Source: Eutypella sp. D-1
Taxonomy: Eukaryota > Ascomycota > Sordariomycetes > Xylariales > Diatrypaceae
Length of the DNA: 64,000 bases
Direction: 5' to 3'
Assembly: GCA_023313575.1 (NCBI GenBank)
Contig: JAJTTP010000001.1
Location: 5,766,001 to 5,830,000 of the forward strand
The position numbers were made by a program, and so were the translations under genes. Of this stretch, positions 22,165 to 32,698 are shown one piece after another. Every line of letters begins with the position of its first letter. Position 1 is the stretch's first letter. The notes under the pieces are model-generated. The model was given only the letters and a program-made list of their open reading frames with translations, searched no databases and had not been told where the DNA came from.

Positions 22165-24430
22165 TTAATTTGTTTCCTCGTCGAATAATCGGACACGAGG
22201 GCTTCCACGGCGAGGCTCGTCCGCATCGTCGATGGCCTTCGAACTGGCGGGGGTAAAATGGCGGGGGCGTTTGGCATCCTTCGCCGACCCAGGGTTGCTA
22301 CTAACCCCAGAATCTGCGGTGGAGATGCATGTCGAGGTTGCGCTGGTGCTGAGCTCGGCGAAGTTAGTTATATTGGTAAGATCGTGACCAAACTCTCCTG
22401 CCGACGCCGAACGCCGGGCAAAAAGGTCAGAAAAGACTCTTGTGGTGGGTGGAGAATTGTTGCCGCTTTGACTCTTGTTCTCATCCTTGCCGAAGCTGCT
22501 GATCCTTGACTGGGACAGGTTGCGCATGTTGACATGCTCTACGATGGGCGTTCCCTCATGAGAGTCGGAATAGACAGTGGACTTGCTCTCTTTGCGGGAC
22601 CTGACCTCCGAGGCAGGCAATGGGATGTTCGCCGCAGAAACGGGGAGGGGAAGCGGTTGGTTCAAGAGGGAGTGAGTCAAGGAGTTTGCAAGCTCTTCTG
22701 AGATGTGGTTATTCGTGCCGAAGAACTCGTTGCTCGACGGATTGCCGTCTATGGAGCGTTCCATGTTAGTATTGGCGGCCGGCACAAAATTTCTGAATGT
22801 TTCTTGAGATGATACAGTCAAGCTAGAGAATGTGTCTATGGAAGCTGACATACTTTCCGGCGTACCGAACCTGTTGGCGTCGGTGGCTAGGTCTTCAAGG
22901 AAACCCATAGTTGTCGGGGTGTTGGTGGGCACCTTAAGATCCTGACTGTTGGTTTCCGACTCTTCCATATTGGCCATCGAATAGCCCATTGCCTCCGAGA
23001 TAGTGGTAGGAGTGTTAATGCCGCTCATTCCGAAGTCGGGCATGCTGACGTCTGAGGTCGTGGTAATGCGATTCGCCGCTCTTTTGCGAGCCGTAGACGG
23101 GTTATAGCTGGTGTTGGCTTGGTCGTTGACCGGGTCGGCGGCTCCCTGATTGAACCCAACAGGCCCGGCTGCGTTTCCCCAGTCCACATAAGCGAGAGGA
23201 TCCGAATCCTGTAGGTTGAACGGATCGGTGAAAACGCTCGCAGCCGAATTATTCCATTCTCGCTGGAGCAGGGCCTGAGTGTTAGGCATTGAGTTGAGCA
23301 GTGTGCCAACATTGGTGTTGATGGAGGATAGCCCCGAAACACCGTTTGAGTGTCCTGGCATACTCACGCTTGGTCTGGCGAAACCTGGCTGCCTTCGTGG
23401 CGAATGAAGGTGGGTCTCTGCACCTTCCTTGGGATGCTGCGTCGGCACGGGCATCGAGGGGTTAAAGGGGCCGCGACGCCACATGCTTGGGTTAGGCCAG
23501 GCAATTCCCGAACTCTCGAGGATATCTGCATTAAAGGGGCAATGGGTCAGTCAGATGTGCTACTTTGTGATAAGCAGTACAGGTAAAGGATTCATACCCA
23601 TCGGAGCATGCTGGAAAGAGAAGGCGATGGTATTCTTCACGCGCTCGATGGGAACCGTCAACGAATCTCTGGGGAAACCTTCGCTGATGATAATCTTGAT
23701 CCGGCCGACCTCGTCTGCGGGACTCCAATAACTTTGGCGTAGAAGTTCGCTTCGAAAAGGGGGAAACTTCAGGGGTTCGAGGTCCCCGTCTTTGGTAAAA
23801 TCTTCTAAACGTCAGCCCATCTAGGTCTAAGGGTTAAGAGGTCGGTATCTATGAACGTAGCTCACTCACCGAAACTATGGTTGAGCAATTGTGGCCAGGG
23901 CCCGGTGCGAGCGAACGACGAAGATCTATCATCACGAAGACTGGTTAGAGTGACTATAGCTTGACTACTCATTTGCAGGTGGGTATCGGTATCGAGGGAC
24001 ATACGCAACGAGTCGCCCGTCGATGAGAACGCGTGCTTCGAATCTGATCAGATTAATGTGCTCGCTAAAGCTGTTCTTGGAAAACTGGCTGATCTCCGGG
24101 TTCTGCCAGCAATGGAGCGAGATGTTGAAGGGCGTGCCGGGACGCAATCCAGGCATAAAGCAGGTCATAGTGGGAAGCCCGTACGAGCCATTAGTATAGG
24201 CGAATTCTATGATAGGGTCAGCAAGTGAATGCCAGATAGGATAGTGATAGATTTATTTATTTTTTGGCCATCTGTAGAATGCATGTGGATTCAAGCAAAT
24301 GAAAACCAGGGGAACCGTTACTGTACTACTGACCGGCATCCTGAATCACGTGGCAGTTGGTTTTGAACTCCTTCATGGGAACCTTGGATCCCTGCGGGAA
24401 AAGGAGAACGTCCCAGTCCTCGTACCTCAT
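22165..24430 (-). CDS. Conserved-looking fungal protein of unknown function
   Basis: Five exons on the minus strand: 24430-24334, 24206-24005, 23964-23870, 23804-23598 and 23525-22165. All junctions are GT-AG and the model closes in frame at 653 residues. Residues 1 to about 215 look like a folded domain. They begin MRYEDWDVLLFPQGSKVPMK, continue with CFMPGLRPGTPFNISLHCW and FEARVLIDGRLVA, and end with GRIKIIISEGFPRDSLTVP. Alternating hydrophobic residues suggest a beta-rich fold. The remainder is a long Ser/Thr/Asn-rich tail with little hydrophobic content, probably disordered, ending PRRGSPRVRLFDEETN, with possible phosphorylation sites (SP, TP). Short exons confined to the N-terminal domain argue for an old, conserved part. 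I cannot name the family or assign a function; a regulatory or scaffold role would be a guess from the disordered tail. Confidence 0.85.
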
Positions 24431-25519
24431 GGTGATTGTTTGTTTATACAGGAGACGGGGGAAAACGGGGGTTGGAACAGAACGAAAAAACAGAACAGGA
24501 GATAGGACTAATAAAACAGATGTGAGTTGATCATGGGGAAAATACAAAGAATTTTCAAAAGGGGAACGAGTGAATGAATGTCTCCAGACGGTAGACAAGC
24601 AAAAAAAAGGGGGAGGGGGGAAGTGGGGGGAGGAGACGGGGGATGGGGATGATGATGGGAGTGAAGAGCTTGGGGAGGGACTGGGGTGAGGTCCACGAAA
24701 GTGAGGATTGGACCACAAGTTGGTGTTGAGGAAGGGAAGAATGGGTGTTGATCTCAGATAGATTGGACTTCTAAAGTTTATTTGACGGCAATGGGACAAT
24801 AATGACAGAACCCTTTAAGGTGCTTCGGGATATCGGGAGCCTGGAGAGTCGGGTGCGATTACCTTGAGCGTTTTAAAGATAGACCCGGGGACGCTGGGTT
24901 GACAATAATCGGGCAATGACTTCCCAGATGTTCAGCCATCCCCACCGGTCATGTAGCATGTCGCATGTCCCGTCTAATTATACCTTAAATACCTAAGTAT
25001 GTCAAGGAAGGGGCCTCCCATGTCGCCTAGGTGAGCTCCCAAATGTAGCTTCCATCTTCTGTGGCATGATTCTAGCTGCCCCCTTATCCACTTCGAGGGG
25101 CAGCAGCACAGGAGAGAGCTTACGCCTGTCGGTAGCTGACCCGGGCAAACCACTCCTTGAACCATAAGACATGGATGCAACAGCACCGCTATAATTCTGC
25201 AAAGCTTGTTGTTGTCGCTTAAATCTGTGTAAAGCAACCAAAGCAACCGACTGTACTACCCGGGATGTTCGTCAACACTCGGGCAGAGGCTTGTGTAACA
25301 AAACAGAAAACCAGAAGCGAATGCTTGCCACATATAAGCTGCTGCCGAGGTGACACATCCTCGAAGGTATATCCAGCGCTCACCGGCACATGCCCATTAG
25401 ACGTGCGTGGTGACATCTTTTTTTTTTCTTTTGAATTGCGGTTTTATGTAGGGATATATGTACCTATCTAGTACTCCTCTCCCCAAATTTGAAGTCAAGG
25501 TGGTTCGATAATGTACAGT
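24431..25519. other. Intergenic region, upstream of the conserved unknown gene
   Basis: Promoter side of the gene starting at 24430 and 3' side of the NDUFB8-like gene. It has a strong purine-rich stretch at about 24600-24690 (GGGGGAGGGGGG type) that reads as CT-rich on the coding strand, typical of fungal promoters. No supported gene. Confidence 0.5.
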
Positions 25520-26224
25520 TCAATCCAACTCCTCCGCCTCTTCGGCAGCGAACGGCTCCGGGTCACCGGGAGCTCTCGCCTACACACACATTAATTGTCA
25601 GCGATAAATAAATCCAGGGGACTCGGGATGGGGGACCTTACCCTGACGGCACCGGGCCCGCCGAGCTCTCGTTCTAAGCCGCCCTCGAACTCGCGCGGAA
25701 CCGAGGGCTTATCCGGGTACACCCTGCCGATGACCCAGCAGAGGCCGACAGCAGTGGCGATGAAAGTAGCGATCTGGGCCAGCCCTTTACCGGGCGAGAC
25801 CCAGGTGTACTCGTAGGGGGAGAAGATGCCGAGGATATCGTTGTCCTCGTGGACAGCCTCGCCGTAGTTCCGCCGCTCCTGCTTGTCCCACCAATCGCCG
25901 TGCGGGTCCCGGAACTGTCGCTTGATCTTCGGGGGGTTGGGGTACGCGCCGTTCTGTTTAAGCTGCGGTCAGCAATCTTGATGCCCCCCATCATATCATG
26001 CATGCATGCCTGCGTTTAAGCGGTTGTTGGGCGTCGCGCGCAACTCAACTCACCTGCAGGGGGTCCTCGGCTTCGGTCAGCTTCGGGTATTCGGGGTACT
26101 TCTCCTCCATAATAGCCGGGTCGTTCATGGAGGACGGGATGAAAGTGCGGGACTGGACGACGACGGGCACGCGCCGGGTTGCGGAGCGAAGGGCCGAGGC
26201 CCTCGCAATTCGACGGGAGAGCAT
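25520..26224 (-). CDS. NADH:ubiquinone oxidoreductase subunit, NDUFB8/ASHI type
   Basis: Accessory subunit of the membrane arm of respiratory complex I in the inner mitochondrial membrane. Three exons, 26224-26054, 25953-25642 and 25579-25520, give 180 residues; all introns are phase 0 with GTGAGT/GTAAGG donors. The N-terminus MLSRRIARASALRSATRRVP is a classic mitochondrial presequence. The family hallmark follows: an NGAYP..P motif, QFRDPHGDWWDKQERRNYGE and then EDNDILGIFSPYEYTWV. One membrane helix (about 115-140, IATFIATAVGLCWVIG) precedes the C-terminal PDKPSVPREFEGGL segment. Length fits the 19-20 kDa fungal homologue. The short third exon encodes only 19 residues and is acidic (EPFAAEEAEELD). 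It is divergent to SWR1, about 770 bp away. Confidence 0.92.
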
Positions 26225-26989
26225 CTGAGAGAAGAAAGTCAGTAGGGGTTTTTACACCAGGGAAGGGAAGGCGGCAGATTGAAGAAAGAATTTAAGCAAA
26301 GCCGTGAAGTGAGTGTACGTACCATGGGCCGCAGATTGGCTATGATGTTTATCGAATTGCTTTATGGTAGATGGGGGAGGTAGTAGTGAGGTGGATTCGC
26401 GACGACCTCATCCAACTCTATGATGAAGGTCCAACACTGGAGTGCCTAAGTATGGAGATGTGGTGGTCAAATGTGATGAATGTAATTGGTTACAACCTGG
26501 GATTGGCCAAGCTCCAAGCAAGTCAAGTCAAGAAAGCGGGAAAGACATTAAGATATGTGAAAAACACGGATAATTGAATGCAACGGAGTATTTGCACATA
26601 TGGAGTATTGGATGCAAGATTACCTAATGTTTGTTTGGGGTAAGCACGGACCATATAAGTTAAAGTAAGTTCTTGGGTGTGTCATGGATGATGATCCACT
26701 GCTAAAATCTAACGAATTTTTTGAATCATCATCTTTTTTGCGGGAAAAGAACTTTTCGACAACAAAATCCATCGTAACTCCCGACACGGGCCTCCAGACA
26801 TGGTCAAAATTCGATATAATATTCTTCCGTTTATTGGCTTTCTCTAGACCTAACTTTTATCCCATCAAATGATAATTTCAACGAGATCACGCTACCTTTC
26901 CTCTCTCACTTCCCTCCCGACCCCCCTGGAAAAGCAGCTACTGAGTGGAATAATTTGCAGTAACTGCAGCAATTGCAGTACCAGCAATT
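26225..26989. promoter_or_regulatory. Shared divergent promoter region, NDUFB8-like / SWR1
   Basis: The two start codons face away from each other across 765 bp with no supported gene between them, so both promoters must lie here. The SWR1 side is CT-rich (CCTTTCCTCTCTCACTTCCC near 26893), followed by AATTGCAGTA-type short repeats (TGCAGTAACTGCAGCAATTGC) just before the ATG. Specific factor sites cannot be assigned by eye. Confidence 0.55.
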
Positions 26990-29900
26990 ATGACGGGCAG
27001 CACCACCACCGCGTCGTCCCCCGAGCCTGAGCCTGAGCCTGATGAGACTGAATCTGCACCACCACCACCACCAACTCTCGCTTCTGCTCCTGCGGCACAC
27101 GACATTATCACAAACAACTCTACTACAAATCACGCTACGAACAATATCACAAATAACAATAAAATTGCTGCGAGTAACACTAACCAAAACGAAGACGAAA
27201 AAAATAATAACAACAACAACACCAACAACACTCCTCTCCAACCACCCCTCGAGCTTATCCCCAAAAATGATCACGAGAACAACACCAACACCAACAATAA
27301 CTACGATAATAACGACGACGACGATGATGATGCCCTCTCCTCACCACCAGACTCCCCTCTATCTGACGTCTCAAAACTTGAAGCTTTTCTCGATGCCACC
27401 ACCACCACCTCTTCTTATGCAGCTCCAAACTTGAACTTGAACTCGACACCAGCAAACACAAACACGAACACAAACACAAACTCTAACCATGTAAATGGCA
27501 ACCATCCATCAGCAGCAGCAGCAGCAGCAGCAGTACCAGCAGAAGAGGAGGGGAGACCCGCTAAACGACGTCGAACTAACGAAGGCACCCCGCCTCCTAG
27601 TAAACAACCACGACGTCCTAAGCCCGTCTCCCCTCCTTGGAAGAGGATAGAGGCAGAGGGTCCAACAACTTTCCTTGATAATGGCAAGAGGAGGTCAGGT
27701 AGGACCAACGCCCTCCCCTTGGAATTGCAACCTCCGGGACAGGGACAGAAGAGAACAACTAGGGTTACTCGTCAAGCCCAGCAGCAAGCCTCTCCCGTAG
27801 CCAAAGCCAACACTACGAATAAGCAGCATCCAACCGCCACACCTAATAGACAGGTTAATGGAACTCATAGAGCTTCCGCTTCTGCTTCTGCCTCTAAGGC
27901 ACCCGCCGCCCCCAAAACACCAGCGTCTGCATCCTCCAAGCAAGCTAGTAAAAAGCCCCCAACCAATGCCACCAGGACCTCACCTCGGACACGAAAGCGA
28001 TCTCCCTCTCCCGTGCCTCACCATTCTCCAAGACGACCCCTACGCTCCAGCCGAAGTTCTCGAAACCTGCGTGACCGCCCAGAGAGCCCTGTCCGAGACG
28101 ACTCTAGTAGTTCCCGCACGACTAGAATACGTTTACGCGTCCGGCCTACGACAATCCCCGTCGTCCATCCCGCCCAAGTCAACGTCTTTCCGGGGCAGAC
28201 CCTCGCACGCCCCAAGATCAGCTCCGATTTCTCTGACTACATCCAGCGAGCACCCGCTATTGACGTGAAGGATGGCGGTTGGTTGGATTCTACCGATGAG
28301 GGACCGGCTTACACCGAGGATATGGCGGAGAAGGATGCGGAGGTCATTTTGCGCGTCGAGAAAGAGGTGGAACCCGGAGGTCTACTAAGCCAAGAGCGCT
28401 CGTCCGTCTTTGCTCCGCCACCCGTTGAGGAGCCACCCCGACAGTGGGCGCAGAGGGATCATCTCCTCAAGCAGATGGCTTACTTCCGTAGGTTGATGGT
28501 TATAGAGCAACAGCGTCTCAAGTCGACCGCCAAGCGTACAGCTGAGCTCTGCCGCGATGAGTGGCTCCGTCGACAGCCCAAGTCTGCCGAGCAGATCGAG
28601 GCTGAGGCCCGCGCCATGTGGACTAGTCGTTACAGGCTTGTAGTCAAGGTACTCGCGGGCACCTGGGAGAATGTCAAGACCGAGATCAACCACCGTCGTC
28701 TGGAGGAATGGAAAGCGGCCGAGCAGCAGCGTGCCAATGCCGCGCTCAACGAGGTTGTGGACAAGTCCGAAATGAAGCTCCAGGCTCGAGCACACGGTGG
28801 CTCTGAGGTATTCGGCGAGGATGAAGACGAAGAAGACCTAGACGAAGACGATGACCTGGATGATAGTGACGAAGAGGCCCTCCTGGGCGATGATGAGGAT
28901 AGGAACGATGGCCAGAGCTCAGATCACGATGTAGCATCTGATACGGGATTAAATGAGGACGAGGATAACATGTCTTCGGATGAAGACGATGATGAGGATG
29001 CCAAGTCCACTATATCGGATGAAGGATTGACTCAGGAGCAATTACGACAAAAGTACGCCAACGTCCCCGATCTCCCGCGACCTCCGTCCGATGTACCGGC
29101 AGATAGTATCCAACCAGACGATTTGGGCGAGACGTCAGACGAGTCCGTCGATATGGATGATGATCTGGGCTCGAGCGAAGACGAAATGGACAGCGATGAC
29201 GAGGGTGCCGAGGAAGAAGAAGAAGAGTCCGAGGAAGAGGAACCGTCCGGCCTACTCGGCCTTTTCTTTGGCAAATCTGAATTGAAGAAATTAAAGGATG
29301 AGGTGCCAGCCACGGATGAAAACCCCGCGCCGACAGAGGATGTGGAAATGCAGGATGGCCCGGTTCCAACCCAAGATGAGACGCCAATCGTTAATGGCCA
29401 TGCAACAGCCGAAACCGCTAGCGCCGATGCTGATGCGCCTCCTAAAGCCGCAGAAGAAACGTCTACAACGGCTAATGCTAAAATATCCACGGCCCAAGGC
29501 TCTGATGCCCGACTCCCCAATCCGGGCAGTGGTGAAGAGTCGCAAAAGCACACAGATTCTTCCAGTCTCATTGCGCCTCCGACAAACCCCCTCGATGCGG
29601 ACAAACCTGACGCACCTCCGACGGCGCCCGGGCCATTACAAGTGCAGAATGTCGAAATGGAAATCCAAAACACGATAAGGCAAGCCCAGGACGATGCCGC
29701 TCACGATAAATTGAAGTCGTCAGTGCCGCCAGTGCCAACCGCGGTCTCCAGCGTTGAGCCTACCTCCGCTCAAGACCGGCCGCAGGAAAGCTCGGATGCG
29801 GACGCCGTCACAAGCCCCCTTAGTCGCGACCGGAGTCAGTCGCCGCGTACATCGGACACGAAGCCGTCAGAAGACGATACTGCGCCCACTACGATCAAGT

Positions 29901-32698
29901 CCGCAACGAGTAGATCAGCTTCACCCCAAACCCAGCAGGTACCGAAAACAGAGGTGCCTTTCCTGCTTCGAGGTAGCCTTCGCGAATATCAACATTACGG
30001 CTTGGACTGGCTCGCCGGCCTCTACAAGAACAAGACCAACGGCATCTTGGCGGATGAGATGGGTCTCGGCAAAACGATCCAAACCATTGCATTATTAGCC
30101 CATCTTGCTTGTCACCACGAGGTCTGGGGTCCCCACCTTGTCGTCGTCCCGACCAGTGTTATGCTCAACTGGGAGATGGAATTCAAAAAATGGTGCCCGG
30201 GGTTCAAAGTTATGTCATACTACGGCAGCATTGAGGAGCGCAAGCGCAAGCGTCAAGGCTGGAGCTCCGACGACATGTGGAATGTCTGCATCACGTCTTA
30301 CCAGATAGTCCTCCAAGACCAACAGGTCTTCAAGCGGAGGCAGTGGCACTACATGATCCTCGACGAAGCCCACAACATCAAGAACTTCAAGTCGAAGCGC
30401 TGGCAGACGCTGCTCACCTTCAACACGCGCGCCAGGCTTCTGCTCACCGGCACACCCCTCCAGAACAACCTCACGGAGCTCTGGTCCCTGCTCTTCTTCC
30501 TGATGCCGTCAGAAGACGGCGAAAATGGCTTCGTGAACCTGGCCGGGTTCCAGGACTGGTTCCGCAAGCCCGAGACGCAGATTCTCGAGAGCGGCAGGGA
30601 ACAACTGGACGACGAGGCGCGGAAGATCATCGCAAAGCTTCACAAGGTTCTGAGGCCGTATCTATTGCGACGGCTCAAGGCGGACGTCGAGAAACAGATG
30701 CCGGCCAAGTACGAGCATGTCGAGTTCTGTCGGCTGTCCCGAAGGCAGCGGGAGCTCTACGATGGGTTCCTCGCGCAAGCCGATACGCGGGAGGCCTTGT
30801 CCTCGGGGAACTACATCTCCGTGATCAACTGTCTCATGCAGCTGCGCAAGGTCTGCAACCATCCCGACCTGTTCGTCGAGCGACCGATCATGACCTCGTT
30901 CCGCCAATCCCGCTCGGTCGTATCGGAGTACGAGCCGACGGACAGACTCGTCCGTAACAGACTACTCGCCGAGGACCCCATGAAGATCGTTAACAAGAGC
31001 TTCCTCAATCTCGTCCCGGCCGATCACGAGACGCTGTCGAAGACGGACTGCGAGCGCGTCGCCCAGCTCAGCTCGCACCACGCACTCATGGACCTGCGAG
31101 AAGTCCAGAGGGCGCGGGCCCAGGCCGCCTCCACCAAGCTCGATCCGACGACGGTGGAGTCAAACATCACATACTTAGAGAGCGCCGCGCGATGGGACCG
31201 TTTTGAAGAACTGCAGCACTGTGTCTATCTCAACGCACTCCGTCGACAACAACATCCCATCTACGGGAAACAGCTCACCGATTTCCTGACCTTAGGAGTC
31301 AACGAGCGACCGCACAAGCCGAGGCCCAAAGTCCCACGCCAGGTCATGAGCTGGTTCGAGGAAGATTCACCCGCTCTGCGATCGATGGTGCTCACGCTAG
31401 ATCGGCGGGCGGACTCCATGAAGACCACGATCTCCAAATTCGCGTGCATCACACCGGCCGTAGTCACCCGAGACATGGACCGGTTCGTGCTGGGCTCCAA
31501 GGGCGTCGAGGCGTTCACCGACGCAGACCTGAAGCTCTCGGCGCCGGTGCGGTACGCGCCGTTCATGCCGAAGGAACCGCCTCCCGACCCGTGGCACGAG
31601 TCCCGCATGCGCCTCAGCATCCAGTTCCCCGACAAGCGGCTCCTGCAATACGATTGCGGCAAACTGCAGGCGCTGGACCGGCTCCTGCGGAAGCTGCAGG
31701 CGGGCGGGCACCGGGCGCTGATCTTCACGCAGATGACGAAGGTCCTGGACATCCTGGAGCAGTTCCTCAACATCCACGGACACAAGTACCTGCGTTTGGA
31801 CGGGGCGACCAAGGTGGAGCAGCGCCAGATCCTCACGGACCGCTTCAACCACGACACGCGGATCCTGTGCTTCATCCTGTCGACGCGGTCCGGCGGCCTG
31901 GGCATCAACCTCACGGGCGCCGACACCGTCATCTTCTACGACCAGGACTGGAACCCGGCCATGGACAAGCAGTGCCAGGACCGGTGCCACCGCATCGGCC
32001 AGACCCGCGACGTGCACATCTACCGCCTGGTAAGCGAACACACGATCGAGGCCAACATCCTGCGCAAGGCCAGCCAGAAGCAAATGCTCGACGACGTCGT
32101 CATCCAGGAGGGCAGCTTCACCACCGACTACTTCACCAAGCTGGCCTCTTCCAAGACGCCATCCTCGCGCCTTGACGATGGCGGTGCCGCCGACGTCGTC
32201 GGCGACGCCATGGACCGCGTCCTCGGCGGCGTCGTCGAGTCCGCCGCCGGCCGCGTCCTCGAGCAAGCGGAAGATACCGAGGACGTAGCCGCCGCCCGCG
32301 TCGCCGAGCGCGAGATCCGCGAGGACGAGGCCGACTTCGCCGAGAAACCCCTCTCGGGATCCTCGACCGCCCGCCAAAATACCCCCACTACCACCACCAC
32401 CACTACCTCCGCCGCGGCCGCCCCCCTTACTTCTACTGGTAGGGACAGCATCGGACCCTCGAATCTGGGCTTATACGCGGAGACGGCCGAGGATTTGCAT
32501 GGGGAGGGGGTAGAGGGGGTAGAGGGGGTGCAGGAGTATGGAGTCGATGGCGAACCTGTGCGTACGATCGACGAGTACATGCTCAAGACTATGGCGGCGC
32601 AGCTCGCGGGCACGCCGCTGGAGCTGCCGCGCGAACATCGTAGTAAGAAGGCTGGTGCTGGTAGGGGCAAGAAGGGCAAGGATGTGCGGAAGCTGTGA
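26990..32698 (+). CDS. SWR1: SWR1-type chromatin-remodelling ATPase
   Basis: Catalytic subunit of the SWR1 complex, which exchanges H2A for H2A.Z in nucleosomes. Intronless, 1,902 residues. Residues 1-480 are disordered: Asn/Thr-rich, an Ala run from CAG-type repeats, and basic segments. An HSA domain is at about 485-600 (QMAYFRRLMVIEQQRLKST onward) and recruits actin and Arp subunits. Long acidic Asp/Glu stretches at about 610-760 fit the H2A.Z-H2B contact region. The ATPase begins at LRGSLREYQHYGLDWLAGLY (about 993). Walker A is DEMGLGKT (about 1022) and the DEAH box is near 1124. A long insert separates the two RecA lobes, as in the SWR1/INO80 class. Lobe 2 has TRSGGLGINLTGADTVIFYD (about 1632) and the arginine-finger motif CHRIGQT (about 1664). 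The C-terminus is Thr-rich then basic. The HSA, acidic and long-insert order favours SWR1 over INO80 or SNF2. Confidence 0.95.
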   Translation: MTGSTTTASSPEPEPEPDETESAPPPPPTLASAPAAHDIITNNSTTNHATNNITNNNKIAASNTNQNEDEKNNNNNNTNNTPLQPPLELIPKNDHENNTNTNNNYDNNDDDDDDALSSPPDSPLSDVSKLEAFLDATTTTSSYAAPNLNLNSTPANTNTNTNTNSNHVNGNHPSAAAAAAAVPAEEEGRPAKRRRTNEGTPPPSKQPRRPKPVSPPWKRIEAEGPTTFLDNGKRRSGRTNALPLELQPPGQGQKRTTRVTRQAQQQASPVAKANTTNKQHPTATPNRQVNGTHRASASASASKAPAAPKTPASASSKQASKKPPTNATRTSPRTRKRSPSPVPHHSPRRPLRSSRSSRNLRDRPESPVRDDSSSSRTTRIRLRVRPTTIPVVHPAQVNVFPGQTLARPKISSDFSDYIQRAPAIDVKDGGWLDSTDEGPAYTEDMAEKDAEVILRVEKEVEPGGLLSQERSSVFAPPPVEEPPRQWAQRDHLLKQMAYFRRLMVIEQQRLKSTAKRTAELCRDEWLRRQPKSAEQIEAEARAMWTSRYRLVVKVLAGTWENVKTEINHRRLEEWKAAEQQRANAALNEVVDKSEMKLQARAHGGSEVFGEDEDEEDLDEDDDLDDSDEEALLGDDEDRNDGQSSDHDVASDTGLNEDEDNMSSDEDDDEDAKSTISDEGLTQEQLRQKYANVPDLPRPPSDVPADSIQPDDLGETSDESVDMDDDLGSSEDEMDSDDEGAEEEEEESEEEEPSGLLGLFFGKSELKKLKDEVPATDENPAPTEDVEMQDGPVPTQDETPIVNGHATAETASADADAPPKAAEETSTTANAKISTAQGSDARLPNPGSGEESQKHTDSSSLIAPPTNPLDADKPDAPPTAPGPLQVQNVEMEIQNTIRQAQDDAAHDKLKSSVPPVPTAVSSVEPTSAQDRPQESSDADAVTSPLSRDRSQSPRTSDTKPSEDDTAPTTIKSATSRSASPQTQQVPKTEVPFLLRGSLREYQHYGLDWLAGLYKNKTNGILADEMGLGKTIQTIALLAHLACHHEVWGPHLVVVPTSVMLNWEMEFKKWCPGFKVMSYYGSIEERKRKRQGWSSDDMWNVCITSYQIVLQDQQVFKRRQWHYMILDEAHNIKNFKSKRWQTLLTFNTRARLLLTGTPLQNNLTELWSLLFFLMPSEDGENGFVNLAGFQDWFRKPETQILESGREQLDDEARKIIAKLHKVLRPYLLRRLKADVEKQMPAKYEHVEFCRLSRRQRELYDGFLAQADTREALSSGNYISVINCLMQLRKVCNHPDLFVERPIMTSFRQSRSVVSEYEPTDRLVRNRLLAEDPMKIVNKSFLNLVPADHETLSKTDCERVAQLSSHHALMDLREVQRARAQAASTKLDPTTVESNITYLESAARWDRFEELQHCVYLNALRRQQHPIYGKQLTDFLTLGVNERPHKPRPKVPRQVMSWFEEDSPALRSMVLTLDRRADSMKTTISKFACITPAVVTRDMDRFVLGSKGVEAFTDADLKLSAPVRYAPFMPKEPPPDPWHESRMRLSIQFPDKRLLQYDCGKLQALDRLLRKLQAGGHRALIFTQMTKVLDILEQFLNIHGHKYLRLDGATKVEQRQILTDRFNHDTRILCFILSTRSGGLGINLTGADTVIFYDQDWNPAMDKQCQDRCHRIGQTRDVHIYRLVSEHTIEANILRKASQKQMLDDVVIQEGSFTTDYFTKLASSKTPSSRLDDGGAADVVGDAMDRVLGGVVESAAGRVLEQAEDTEDVAAARVAEREIREDEADFAEKPLSGSSTARQNTPTTTTTTTSAAAAPLTSTGRDSIGPSNLGLYAETAEDLHGEGVEGVEGVQEYGVDGEPVRTIDEYMLKTMAAQLAGTPLELPREHRSKKAGAGRGKKGKDVRKL

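Noticed and set aside
17243..26989. Secondary-metabolite or galactose gene cluster around GAL1
   Set aside because: Neighbours are an unknown conserved protein, a complex I subunit and SWR1; no GAL7, GAL10, synthase or cluster regulator is present.
30277..32377. Frames of 226, 243 and 326 codons over the SWR1 ATPase
   Set aside because: Antisense or alternate frames in conserved helicase coding sequence.
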